Part shown: positions 1-8,486 of the stretch, one piece after another | How positions within the stretch are numbered: the first letter of the stretch is position 1 | Layout of the letters: every line of letters begins with the position of its first letter | Source of the DNA: an uncultured Bacteroidales bacterium | GTDB lineage: Bacteria > Bacteroidota > Bacteroidia > Bacteroidales > Marinilabiliaceae | NCBI GenBank assembly: GCA_937892095.1 | Contig: CALAVC010000001.1 | Span: forward strand, 1-13,377 | Reading direction: 5' to 3' | DNA length: 13,377 nucleotides | Position numbers and translations under genes: made by a program | Notes under the pieces: generated by a model | Seen by the model: the letters and a program-made list of their open reading frames with translations, nothing else | Databases searched by the model: none | What the model was told of the DNA's origin: nothing

Positions 1-56
1 AGAAATGACTAATTTCGAATTCGAAAGCGTTGCATTATCAACTTGAATTCTGCAAA
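1..56. repeat. Left arm of 56-bp terminal inverted repeat
   Basis: Bases 1-56 are the reverse complement of 13320-13375 with one difference (C at 39, where the right arm predicts T). The match stops sharply at base 57. Because the arm begins at the first base of the window, its outer limit is unknown; the right arm runs two bases further out, to 13377. The arm holds a perfect 14-bp palindrome (13-26), two GAATTC sites (17-22 and 45-50) and a small TTGCA/TGCAA pair (30-34 and 51-55). No coding function is visible. It could be a recombination site, the end of an insertion sequence continuing off the window, or a dispersed intergenic repeat. Confidence 0.93.
13..26. repeat. Perfect 14-bp palindrome in left arm
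   Basis: TTTCGAATTCGAAA reads the same on both strands. The symmetry breaks at the next base pair out (A12 against G27). It lies 54 bases upstream of the rnr start codon, so it could be an operator, a recombinase half-site pair or part of a repeat-element end. The same palindrome recurs in the right arm at 13350-13363. Confidence 0.85.
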
Positions 57-79
57 GAACACACAAAACATTTTGAATT

Positions 80-2461
80 ATGGCAAAGCGAAAGATAAGT
101 AGTGAGCAACATAAGCAAGCCTTGGCGGAGAAGATTATGGCATTTATGTCTGCCAACAGAAACGAGGCTATGAACTATAAGGAAGTGACCGAAGGGATAG
201 GTTATAAGAGCAAAAAAGATCGTGAGGAAGTGCAAGATATGCTCTATGAGTTGCTGTCGGCAGGTAAGCTACACGAGGTGCAAGCAGGCAAGTTTCGGAT
301 GGCTGGTGAGGGCTCTAATCATTTAGAAGGAGTCGTAGACATGACGGCGTCAGGAGCTGCGTACATTATCCCGAACGACAAAGAGGCTGAACCAGACGAT
401 ATTTTTGTTAGCCGCGACAACTTAGCAACGGCCATGCATGGCGACACTGTTGAGGTGGTTGTATATGCCCGTCGCAAAGGTCGTCAGCCCGAAGGAGAAG
501 TTGTCCGTATCATAGAGCGTAAACGAGACACCTACGTGGGCATACTTGACGTTTCGGATAAGGCTGCCTTTCTTGTGTGTAGTGCCAAAATGACAGGAGG
601 ACACGACATATACATTCCCATAGGCAGTCTGCATGGTGGTCAAGATGGTCAGAAAGCAATAGCTCGCATTACGTCGTGGCCCGCCAAAGCCAAAAATCCT
701 GAAGGCGAAATAATAGCAGTCTTGGGCGATGTGGGCGATAATCAGACCGAAATGCATGCAATCCTTGCAGAATACGGTCTCCCCTACACCTATCCAGCCG
801 ATGTGGCTGCAGAAGCTGACAAAATAAGCCCTGGTATTACGCCCGAAGAAATTGCCAAGCGCATAGACATGCGCGACGTTACGACATTTACCATAGACCC
901 TGCCGATGCCAAAGACTTTGACGATGCATTGTCTATTCGTCTGGTTGGCGATGGCCGATGGGAAGTAGGTGTACACATTGCCGATGTTACTCATTATGTC
1001 GAACCGGGTTCGCCTATCGACGAAGAGGGGTATAGCAGGGCAACATCGGTCTACTTAGTCGATCGAACCATCCCTATGCTGCCAGAAAGGTTGTCGAACT
1101 TCCTCTGTTCGTTGCGACCCGATGAAGAGAAACTGACTTTCTCAGTCATAGCGGAGATGGACGATAACGCTCAGATATTGCGCACAACAATAGCTAAGAC
1201 AGTCATTCGTTCTGATAGACGTTTTACGTATGAAGATGCTCAGGCAATAATCGAGGGTGCTGATGGCGACTATCGGGACGAAATCTTGAAGCTCAACGAT
1301 TTGGCTCAGAAAATGCGTCAGCGACGTATGGACAATGGTGCTGTAAACTTCGACCGTGTTGAGCCGAGGTTTACAATAGACGAGAATGGCAAACCCACCT
1401 CGGTCTACTTCAAAGAAGCCAAAGAAAGTAATATGCTTATTGAGGAGTTTATGCTCATGGCCAATAAGCGCGTTGCTGAGTATATAGGTAAAGACGAAAT
1501 AAACGACACGGGCAAAAAACGTTCGCCAAAGACATTTGTCTATCGTGTTCACGACAAGCCAAGCGAAGAACGCTATGAAAAATTTGCTGCCTTTATTCGC
1601 CGTTTTGGATATGAGGCAATGCCCGCTAAAGACGAACAGATAAGCAATGCCGTCAACCGCATACTACGCGAAGTAAAAGGTAAGGGAGAGCAAAATTTGG
1701 TTGAAGTGTTGGCTTTGCGTACCATGGCCAAAGCTGTTTATTCTACTAAGAATATCGGACACTATGGTCTGGCTTTTGACCATTATACGCATTTTACGAG
1801 CCCTATCCGTCGATACCCCGACATGATGGTCCACCGATTGCTATTTAGCTATATGAATGGTGGTCGGAGCGTTAATGCCGAAAAGTACGAAGAGAAATGC
1901 AAGCATTGCTCGGAGCAAGAAGTCATGGCCAGCGATGCCGAACGCGACTCCATAAAGTACAAGCAAGTTGAGTTCTTGATGGATAGGCTTGGCGAAGAGT
2001 TCGATGCCACCATATCGGGCGTAACGGAGTGGGGCATATATGCCGAGATAAACGAAAACATGTGCGAGGGCATGATCTCTATTCGCGACCTCGACGACGA
2101 CATGTACTTTTTTGATGAAGATAACTATTGCGTGGTCGGTCGCAACACTGGCCGTAAGTTTCAGCTTGGCGACCCCATACGCATACGCATTGCCAATGCC
2201 AATCTTGAAAAGAAGCAACTCGACTTTGCGCTTGCAGGCTCCGAACTCACAGACATAGAACGTCAGAATCAGAAAATACGCGAACGAGGTGGCGATCCTA
2301 TGACAATCCAGCGTCAGCGAGCCATGACACACTACGAAAGTGCAGAGCCTCGCAAGCGTGGCTCAAAACGCGACAAAGGTGGCACGCCCAGTAAAAGTCG
2401 TGTCGCAAAAGGTAGTAAGAAAACGAAGAAAGAGAAAAAGAAGAGCGGAAATAAGCGATAG
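80..2461 (+). CDS. rnr: Ribonuclease R (RNB-family 3'-5' exoribonuclease)
   Basis: RNase R degrades structured RNA processively from the 3' end and helps with mRNA decay and rRNA quality control in the cytoplasm. The 793-residue protein shows the expected order: an N-terminal winged-helix-like region (about 10-75), two cold-shock OB folds (about 80-220), the RNB catalytic domain (about 268-590), an S1 domain (about 638-718) and a Lys/Arg-rich tail (about 755-793). The RNB metal-binding motif DPADAKDFDDA is at 273-283, with the conserved aspartates at 273, 279, 281 and 282. The second RNB signature, HFTSPIRRYPD, is at 571-581. Length and tail fit RNase R rather than RNase II. The ATG at 80 begins a normal N terminus (MAKRK) and sits 24 bases inside the left repeat arm. 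There is no clear Shine-Dalgarno. The gene ends before a strong hairpin terminator and appears monocistronic here. Confidence 0.96.
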   Translation: MAKRKISSEQHKQALAEKIMAFMSANRNEAMNYKEVTEGIGYKSKKDREEVQDMLYELLSAGKLHEVQAGKFRMAGEGSNHLEGVVDMTASGAAYIIPNDKEAEPDDIFVSRDNLATAMHGDTVEVVVYARRKGRQPEGEVVRIIERKRDTYVGILDVSDKAAFLVCSAKMTGGHDIYIPIGSLHGGQDGQKAIARITSWPAKAKNPEGEIIAVLGDVGDNQTEMHAILAEYGLPYTYPADVAAEADKISPGITPEEIAKRIDMRDVTTFTIDPADAKDFDDALSIRLVGDGRWEVGVHIADVTHYVEPGSPIDEEGYSRATSVYLVDRTIPMLPERLSNFLCSLRPDEEKLTFSVIAEMDDNAQILRTTIAKTVIRSDRRFTYEDAQAIIEGADGDYRDEILKLNDLAQKMRQRRMDNGAVNFDRVEPRFTIDENGKPTSVYFKEAKESNMLIEEFMLMANKRVAEYIGKDEINDTGKKRSPKTFVYRVHDKPSEERYEKFAAFIRRFGYEAMPAKDEQISNAVNRILREVKGKGEQNLVEVLALRTMAKAVYSTKNIGHYGLAFDHYTHFTSPIRRYPDMMVHRLLFSYMNGGRSVNAEKYEEKCKHCSEQEVMASDAERDSIKYKQVEFLMDRLGEEFDATISGVTEWGIYAEINENMCEGMISIRDLDDDMYFFDEDNYCVVGRNTGRKFQLGDPIRIRIANANLEKKQLDFALAGSELTDIERQNQKIRERGGDPMTIQRQRAMTHYESAEPRKRGSKRDKGGTPSKSRVAKGSKKTKKEKKKSGNKR

Positions 2462-2495
2462 ACCTTCCTCTTGACGAACTATATCGTACAGACGT

Positions 2496-2540
2496 AACGC
2501 ACAAGAGTGAGCCATAGAGTGGCTCACTCTTGTGCGTTTT
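2496..2540 (+). terminator. Rho-independent terminator after rnr
   Basis: A perfect 19-bp stem (2496-2514 pairing with 2520-2538) closes a 5-base loop, TAGAG, and is followed by a short T run (2537-2540). It begins 34 bases after the rnr stop codon and separates rnr from the SusC/SusD pair. The T run is short, but the stem is long and GC-containing. On the opposite strand the hairpin is not followed by a T run, so it probably acts in one direction. Confidence 0.88.
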
Positions 2541-2580
2541 ATAGGTGTTGCGTTTGAGCTAAAAAGCTAAGTATTAGTAT

Positions 2581-2607
2581 TTTGTTATGCGAAACATAAT
2601 AACTTTG
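2581..2607 (+). promoter_or_regulatory. Likely Bacteroidota promoter for susCD
   Basis: TAACTTTG at 2600-2607 matches the Bacteroidota -7 consensus TAnnTTTG exactly and lies 38 bases before the susC ATG. A TTTG at 2581-2584 could be the -33 element, but the gap is 15 bases rather than the usual 19-21, so that part is doubtful. The gap is filled exactly by a small inverted repeat, TTATG-CGAAA-CATAA (2585-2599), which could bind a regulator. Confidence 0.55.
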
Positions 2608-2645
2608 CGCCTTTGCAATATTTAAAATCAATCAATCAGCAATTT

Positions 2646-5615
2646 ATGAAAATCAAGCACATCTGTTCTGTAGCAATGTTGGCTATGCTGTCGAGTGTCG
2701 CCATCGCTCAACAGACGCGCACCATCAGTGGCACTGTCGTCGATAACGTCGGTAGCCCTATAGTTGGTGCAGCAGTAACCGTCGATGGCACATCCATTGG
2801 CACCATAACAGACAGCAACGGACGCTATAGCCTTGAAGCTCCCGAGGGAGCTCAAATAAGCGTTCAATACGTTGGCTATGACCCGACTTCGGTTGCTATG
2901 GGCAGTCAGTCGACAATCGACGTAACCCTTTTTGAGTCTCTTGACGATTTTGAAGACATGCTTGTGGCTATGGGCTATGGCATTCAGAAGAAAAGTGATA
3001 TAGCAACTTCCATTGCTACCGTCGGCAAAAAAGACTTAAATGTAGGAATGCTTGGTGTTGGTGCCGATATTTTGCAGGGCAAGGTGGCGGGCTTGAGTGT
3101 AACAAGCGATGCTAATCCTAATAGGCGTAATGTGCATGCCACACTGCGTGGAGCGTCTACGCTTCGCACTGGGGCTGCAGCCGAACCATACTATGTCATA
3201 GACGGCGTGCCGGGTATGTCGCTTGAACTCGTTGCTCCCGACGACATTGTGTCGGTCGACGTTCTCCGCGATGCAGCAGCCACAGCCATATATGGCTCAA
3301 AGGGTGCCAATGGCGTCATAATTATTAGCACTAAGCGAGGCTTGGAAGACAAGACAGAAGTTTGCTACAATGGCTTTGCCGAGGTCGGCACCGTAAGTAA
3401 GCAATATGATATGATGTCGGCTGCCGACTATCGCAATTGGTTCGCTGAGAAAGGTAAGGTTGTGGATGCCAATGTCGACAATGGTGTCGATACCAATTGG
3501 CAAGACGAAGTTCAACGAACTCTTTTCGCACATCATCATAACCTAAGCATAGATGGCGGACATGATGCAACACGCTACGCTGCCAGTCTCTCGTATACCA
3601 ATGGACGCGGTGTGATGCGTGGCACCGACCTCGAACACTTCATAGGGCGTGCATTCGTCCAAACAAATGCACTGCACGATCATCTTACATTGCAGGCTGC
3701 AGTCAATGCTTCTATTAGCAAGCGTAACGATATTGTGGCAAATGATGAAGGCGAAAGTGTGTTTGATGCAATGGCATACTGCTTGCCAACCCTTTCGGTT
3801 TGGGACACCGATGGTAAGTATAGCACAAACAATGCTACCAAGAGCCACAACGCTAAGGCTTTGCAAGCAGAACGCACGTATTTTGAGCGTGATAAGAAAT
3901 ATCTCGTCAGCGGAAAGGCAACCATAGATATTATCGATGGTCTGAAATATGATGTTAGTGTGGCTTATCAGAACGAACAAAACGGCTACAATTATTATTT
4001 CACAAGACAATATCCGTTGCTCACCGAAGCCAAGGGTTCGGCCTCTCGTGCTCAGGTTGAAAACACTCGTCTGGTGTTTGAGACATACCTCACCTACGCT
4101 AAGAAAATACAAGAGAAACATAATCTTGACATCCTGCTCGGTTATTCGTGGGAAGAAAATAATGATAATGACGGCATACAAGTGACAGGCTCCAACTTCT
4201 TCGACGATGCACTTGGGTTTTACAACATTGGCATGAGTAATTCTACTTCGCGCAACGACTATGGTGGCTATCAACTATCCACGCTTCGCATGATTTCGCT
4301 CTATGGTCGTGTGAACTATAACTACGATAGTCGCTATCTTTTGCAGGTAACTATGCGTCGTGATGGCTCATCGGCTTTTGGCGAAAACAATCGTTGGGCA
4401 ACATTCCCATCCTTTGCTGCAGCATGGCGCATGTCCGACGAAGTGTTCGCTGAAAATTGGAATGCTATAGATGATATGAAACTTCGTCTTGGCTATGGCA
4501 TAAGTGGCAACTCGCTTGGCTTCGACGTGTTTGCATCTCGTCAATTATTCGGTGGCACTGGCTGGACAACCGACAGCAATGGTAGCTCAATTCAGAGCCT
4601 CGGTCCCACGAGCAACGCTAACCCAGACCTTAAATGGGAGCGAACAAAAATGATGAATGCGGGTCTTGATGTAGCTATGCTTGGCAACCGATTGAAGTTC
4701 GTTGTCGACTTCTACAACAAAGATACAGAGGACCTTATAGCATCATATCCCGTTTCGACATCGAAATATCTCTACGGTTGGATGACGGCCAACGTAGGCA
4801 AGATTAATAATCGTGGTTTTGAAATTGGCGTAGACGCTACTCCTGTCGAATCTGGCGACTTTAAGTGGCAAACTGCCGTAAATCTTAGTCACAATCGCAA
4901 CGAAGTAAAGAAAATATCGAATGATACCTACCATGCCGATCACATGGATGCTGCCACTATAAACATTACGGGACAGACTGGCTATTACACTCAACGTATC
5001 ATGGAGGGTGAGCCAATAGGCACGTTCTACACCTACGAGTGGGCTGGCTACAATGCCGATGGCATCTCTGTATTCTACGAATACGACTCAGAAACTGGTG
5101 AACGCACAGGCGAAACGACAGCTTCGCCCACTGATAAGGATAGAACTATAACTGGTTGTGCTCAGCCCAAACTGACGCTCGGTTGGAACAACAATCTTCA
5201 CTATAAAGGTTGGTCGCTAGGTCTTTTCTTTACTGGCGTATTTGGCAACGACATACTTAACGTCACTCGTGCTCGTCTTAGCAGTGTTGCCGACATGGAA
5301 TCTGGTCGCTATAATATGCTGACCAATGCCGATGTTCGTCCCGAAGACTCCAACTCGCACATTGTTTCTGACCGCTACGTCGAAAGTGGCTCCTATTTCC
5401 GATTGTCTGCCCTTTCTCTCGCCTACGATTTTGGGACGACAGGCTGGCTTTCCGATTTAAAAGTTAGTATAGCGGGCAAGAATCTTTTTACTGCCACAAA
5501 ATACGAGGGCATAAATCCCGAAATAGAACTTAGTGGTTCAGCTCCCGGACTCGACTATTACCACACTCATCCGCAAGTACGTAGCGTAATGCTCGGCCTC
5601 AGCATGACATTTTAA
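2646..5615 (+). CDS. SusC/RagA-family TonB-dependent outer-membrane transporter
   Basis: SusC proteins form the outer-membrane barrel that imports oligosaccharides or peptides captured by the SusD lid, powered by TonB. I chose the ATG at 2646 (989 residues): it gives a clean signal peptide, MKIKHICSVAMLAML then SSVAIA, with likely cleavage after A21. A frame extension back to 2613 adds 11 residues in front of the signal and would overlap the expected transcript start. After the signal come a carboxypeptidase-regulatory-like beta domain (about 26-96), a plug (about 118-232, with LRGASTLR near 167 and YVIDGVPG at 183-190) and the barrel, ending in an aromatic C terminus (GLSMTF). The region before the plug reads VAMGYGIQKK (107-116), a variant of the common VVVGYG(T)QKK segment. 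susD follows 37 bases later. The substrate cannot be read from sequence, and no enzyme or regulator gene is adjacent. Confidence 0.94.
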   Translation: MKIKHICSVAMLAMLSSVAIAQQTRTISGTVVDNVGSPIVGAAVTVDGTSIGTITDSNGRYSLEAPEGAQISVQYVGYDPTSVAMGSQSTIDVTLFESLDDFEDMLVAMGYGIQKKSDIATSIATVGKKDLNVGMLGVGADILQGKVAGLSVTSDANPNRRNVHATLRGASTLRTGAAAEPYYVIDGVPGMSLELVAPDDIVSVDVLRDAAATAIYGSKGANGVIIISTKRGLEDKTEVCYNGFAEVGTVSKQYDMMSAADYRNWFAEKGKVVDANVDNGVDTNWQDEVQRTLFAHHHNLSIDGGHDATRYAASLSYTNGRGVMRGTDLEHFIGRAFVQTNALHDHLTLQAAVNASISKRNDIVANDEGESVFDAMAYCLPTLSVWDTDGKYSTNNATKSHNAKALQAERTYFERDKKYLVSGKATIDIIDGLKYDVSVAYQNEQNGYNYYFTRQYPLLTEAKGSASRAQVENTRLVFETYLTYAKKIQEKHNLDILLGYSWEENNDNDGIQVTGSNFFDDALGFYNIGMSNSTSRNDYGGYQLSTLRMISLYGRVNYNYDSRYLLQVTMRRDGSSAFGENNRWATFPSFAAAWRMSDEVFAENWNAIDDMKLRLGYGISGNSLGFDVFASRQLFGGTGWTTDSNGSSIQSLGPTSNANPDLKWERTKMMNAGLDVAMLGNRLKFVVDFYNKDTEDLIASYPVSTSKYLYGWMTANVGKINNRGFEIGVDATPVESGDFKWQTAVNLSHNRNEVKKISNDTYHADHMDAATINITGQTGYYTQRIMEGEPIGTFYTYEWAGYNADGISVFYEYDSETGERTGETTASPTDKDRTITGCAQPKLTLGWNNNLHYKGWSLGLFFTGVFGNDILNVTRARLSSVADMESGRYNMLTNADVRPEDSNSHIVSDRYVESGSYFRLSALSLAYDFGTTGWLSDLKVSIAGKNLFTATKYEGINPEIELSGSAPGLDYYHTHPQVRSVMLGLSMTF

Positions 5616-5652
5616 ATAGTAAGAAAGGAATTGTAAAAAGACCCGTACGACA

Positions 5653-7293
5653 ATGAAAAAGAACATCATATATGCGAGTGGCACTCTGTGTGTGGCACTC
5701 TTCTGCGCTTGCACCGACCTCGATACCGACATCAAATCGCAATATACATCTCTACCGCTCACCAACGAGTCCATAGAAGCAGTGTCTGGCTCTGTCTACA
5801 CTTCACTCCGTTCACCATTCGGAGGCTCACTTTGGATGACTTCTACAATTACGTCCGACCAAACATCGGCTGTAAGCATGGGCAAAGACTATTTCGATGG
5901 TGGACGCTATATGCAACTCACCCTTCATACTTGGAATGCCGAAAACCCCATAATTGGTGGTTTGTGGGACGATCTTATGAATGGCATCATAAAGGCAAAT
6001 ACAGTAATTGCGCAAATTGGCGAAGAGAATATCGACAAGACAGCTTCTCTGCGTGCCATGCGTGCACTCTACTTGTTTCTATTAATGGACAACTTTGGTG
6101 ATGTGCCTCTGCTCAAGAAGTTTGGCGACGAAGCCAATGCGCGCACGCCACGCGCCGAAGTCGCTCTTTTCATAGAGTCCGAACTCAACGAAGTACGCGA
6201 TTTCTTGCCCGAGACGGTCAGCGAAAGTTCCTATGGCAAAGCCACTTGCTGGATGGTCGATGCCTTGTTGACTAAACTATACATAAATTGGAATGTCTAC
6301 CATGCAGCCGATGTCGCAACCTACGACCCCGAATCTACCAACAACAAACTCTCCGATTGTATATCCTCATGCGATAATGTCATAGCTTCAGGTCTCTTCG
6401 ACCTTAGTGGTAATTATCCCGACAAGTTTGCCTCGACCAATGGTCCTTCGGTCAAAGACTTTATCTTTGTCGTGCCATTCGATCACGCTCTGCAACGTGG
6501 CATGACGTATATGCGTTGGTGGAATTTTCGCAATGGTGGAGATATGTGGGGCTACGCCATTCCGCAGTCTGTCGCAGGGACATTTCGTCTCAACCCTGCC
6601 TATGTTAATCTCTTCAATCTTGCTGGCGACATCCGCTCCGAGGTCTTATATGGCGACAAAATAGTCTATTATAGCAATGGTAAACCCACCGATCGCCCCT
6701 ATGTTATTTCTACGACCAAAGGTGCTATAGACGAATATTGCTCTGCCGAAGAAGCTGAAGAGAAAGTCGAGTGGCAACTCGAATTGCCCAACGAACTCTA
6801 TATTCGTAACGCCGAAAGCAACGCTTCCACCCTCAACGTTGGCAACGACCTCCTTGGCAAAGCCATGGGCTATCGTTGCATAAAGTTTGGTATGGATCCA
6901 CTCACCACAAAAGACGATGGGCGTAGCCAAAGCAACGATGTGCCAGTGTTCCGATTCGCCGACATATTGCTCACCAAGGCCGAAGCTCTCGTCCGCCAAG
7001 GCAAAGCCTCCGATGCCAAAGACCTTGTCAACCAGATTCGCTCTGCAGTAGGAGCGACTGAACTATCTTCCGACCCTACTTTGCAAGACATTCTCGACGA
7101 GCGCGCTCGCGAATTTATCGACGAAGTCTGGCGTCGCAACGACCTCATTCGCTTCGGCAAGTTTGAAGAGCCCACCGAGTTCCGTCAACTCTATTCTGCC
7201 GAAGCCACAGCTCAAAAAACAAGACGTGTCTTCTGTCTGCCATCATCGGTGCTTAGCACAAACCCATCTTGGCAGCAAAATGCTGGTTATTAA
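5653..7293 (+). CDS. SusD/RagB-family outer-membrane nutrient-binding lipoprotein
   Basis: SusD proteins sit on the cell surface over the SusC barrel and bind the incoming ligand. The 546-residue product starts with a lipoprotein signal (MKKNIIYASG, then hydrophobic to A19) and a predicted lipidated C20. Acidic residues follow at once (TDLDTD, 21-26), consistent with the surface-export signal of Bacteroidota lipoproteins. Family landmarks are the helix-rich stretch RAMRALYLFLLMDNFGDVPL (134-153), FRFADILLTKAEAL (433-446), an ERAREF...RRNDLIRFG segment (about 483-502) and the typical C-terminal ending LPSSVLSTNPSWQQNAGY. The length is normal for the family. The gene follows susC by 37 bases, including an AAGGA stretch that could serve as a ribosome site, and ends before a hairpin terminator. 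The two genes therefore form one transcription unit. Confidence 0.94.
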   Translation: MKKNIIYASGTLCVALFCACTDLDTDIKSQYTSLPLTNESIEAVSGSVYTSLRSPFGGSLWMTSTITSDQTSAVSMGKDYFDGGRYMQLTLHTWNAENPIIGGLWDDLMNGIIKANTVIAQIGEENIDKTASLRAMRALYLFLLMDNFGDVPLLKKFGDEANARTPRAEVALFIESELNEVRDFLPETVSESSYGKATCWMVDALLTKLYINWNVYHAADVATYDPESTNNKLSDCISSCDNVIASGLFDLSGNYPDKFASTNGPSVKDFIFVVPFDHALQRGMTYMRWWNFRNGGDMWGYAIPQSVAGTFRLNPAYVNLFNLAGDIRSEVLYGDKIVYYSNGKPTDRPYVISTTKGAIDEYCSAEEAEEKVEWQLELPNELYIRNAESNASTLNVGNDLLGKAMGYRCIKFGMDPLTTKDDGRSQSNDVPVFRFADILLTKAEALVRQGKASDAKDLVNQIRSAVGATELSSDPTLQDILDERAREFIDEVWRRNDLIRFGKFEEPTEFRQLYSAEATAQKTRRVFCLPSSVLSTNPSWQQNAGY

Positions 7294-7307
7294 TTAGTTA
7301 TGTCGCA

Positions 7308-7356
7308 CAAGTCTACCGACTATCAAATCGTTCTGTAGTCGATAGACTTGCTTTTT
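7308..7356 (+). terminator. Rho-independent terminator after susD
   Basis: A 15-bp stem with one mismatch (7308-7322 against 7336-7350) closes a 13-base loop, and the run CTTTTT follows (7351-7356). It begins 15 bases after the susD stop. Together with the hairpin after rnr it isolates susC-susD as its own transcript. Confidence 0.82.
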
Positions 7357-7407
7357 GGCATATTCTAACGTATCTTTACCCGTTCCCACATAAAAACACA
7401 TAACAAT

Positions 7408-8412
7408 ATGGCACAGACCTCAAACTTCGTCGATTACGTAAAAATATTCTGTCGTTCTGGACACGGCGGAGCTGGTTCTGCACACCTTCGACATGTCAAA
7501 TACATCGAAAAAGGTGGACCCGATGGTGGCGATGGCGGACGTGGCGGACACGTCATCGTTCGTGCCAACAAACAACTCTGGACACTCATACACCTTAAGT
7601 TTGCACGCCACGTATTCGCCACCGATGGTGAGCCAGGCGGACGTGAACGTGCTTTCGGACGCGATGGCGAAGACCAGATAATAGAAGTCCCACTCGGCAC
7701 AACCGTTCGACATGCCGACACAGGTGAACTGCTCTTCGAAGTTACCGAAGATGGCGAAGAACGTATCCTTGCGCGTGGCGGACGTGGTGGACAAGGTAAC
7801 TGGCATTTCCGCAACGCAACGCACCAAACACCTCGCTTTGCCCAACCCGGCGAAGATGGCGAAGAGTTTGCCGCAGTCTTCGAACTTAAACTCTTGGCCG
7901 ACGTAGGTCTTGTCGGCTTCCCGAACGCAGGCAAAAGTACACTACTGTCTGTCGTCTCTGCTGCCAAACCCGAAATTGCAAACTATCCATTTACAACCCT
8001 TGTACCCAATCTTGGCATCGTCTCCTATCGCGACGGTCGCTCATTCTGCATGGCCGACATACCTGGCATCATAGAAGGAGCTGCCGAAGGCAAAGGGCTC
8101 GGGCTCCGTTTCCTCCGACATATAGAACGCAATTCAATTTTGTTGTTTCTCGTCCCTGCCGACTCGCCCGATGTCAATCAGGCCTATCAAGTACTCCTCG
8201 ATGAGCTCCGACGCTATAACCCCGAACTCCTCGATAAAGCTCGTATGCTCGCCATTTCCAAGGCCGACCACCTTTCCGACGAGGAACTACAAAACATTCA
8301 AAAACAGTTGCCTACCGACATCCCGTCAGTCGTTTTTTCTGCCCACTCAGGGCTCAATCTGCAAAAACTGAAAGACGTAATATGGCAACAGTTAACGCTT
8401 GGTGAGAATTAG
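7408..8412 (+). CDS. obgE: Obg-family GTPase (ribosome assembly)
   Basis: Obg is an essential GTPase that binds the 50S subunit late in assembly and is linked to stress and growth control. The 334-residue protein has the Gly-rich Obg fold (about 6-160, with GGPDGGDGGRGG at 36-47 and GGRGGQGN at 124-131) followed by the G domain. The G motifs are G1 GFPNAGKS (170-177), switch I NYPFTT (192-197), G3 DIPG (217-220), G4 SKAD (284-287, in place of NKxD) and G5 SAHSG (311-315). It ends soon after the G domain and so lacks a long C-terminal extension such as the one in E. coli ObgE; the C-terminal part is variable across the family. The ATG at 7408 gives the usual N terminus (SNFVDYVKI). A possible promoter box upstream is imperfect. 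Confidence 0.96.
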   Translation: MAQTSNFVDYVKIFCRSGHGGAGSAHLRHVKYIEKGGPDGGDGGRGGHVIVRANKQLWTLIHLKFARHVFATDGEPGGRERAFGRDGEDQIIEVPLGTTVRHADTGELLFEVTEDGEERILARGGRGGQGNWHFRNATHQTPRFAQPGEDGEEFAAVFELKLLADVGLVGFPNAGKSTLLSVVSAAKPEIANYPFTTLVPNLGIVSYRDGRSFCMADIPGIIEGAAEGKGLGLRFLRHIERNSILLFLVPADSPDVNQAYQVLLDELRRYNPELLDKARMLAISKADHLSDEELQNIQKQLPTDIPSVVFSAHSGLNLQKLKDVIWQQLTLGEN

Positions 8413-8448
8413 TAAACTCAGCAAAGTATAAATTTCAATAGTTATTAC

Positions 8449-8456
8449 TACTTTTG
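8449..8456 (+). promoter_or_regulatory. TAnnTTTG -7 box upstream of cdsA
   Basis: TACTTTTG matches the Bacteroidota -7 consensus exactly in the 74-base gap between obgE and cdsA, and would start transcription about 20-25 bases before the cdsA ATG. No TTTG lies at the usual 19-21 base distance upstream. The match is therefore suggestive only; cdsA may also be read through from obgE, since no terminator separates them. Confidence 0.45.
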
Positions 8457-8486
8457 TCGCTACATTTTTCTACGTAGTATAATCTG

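Noticed and set aside
422..994. 190-residue open frame on the minus strand inside rnr
   Set aside because: It is antisense to the RNB and cold-shock region of a clearly real gene, resembles no protein family I know, and is a by-product of codon use on the opposite strand.
2613..2645. Upstream extension of the SusC start
   Set aside because: The extra 11 residues precede a complete signal peptide and would begin at or before the expected transcript start, so the ATG at 2646 is preferred.
3543..4274. 243-residue open frame on the minus strand inside susC
   Set aside because: It lies wholly within the SusC barrel coding region, is Cys/Ile-rich without recognisable domains, and has no promoter or start context.
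7371..7378. TATCTTTA as the obgE promoter -7 box
   Set aside because: It misses the final G of TAnnTTTG, and the nearest TTTG (7354-7357) is only 13 bases upstream and overlaps the susD terminator. It is too weak to call, although some promoter must lie between the terminator and obgE.
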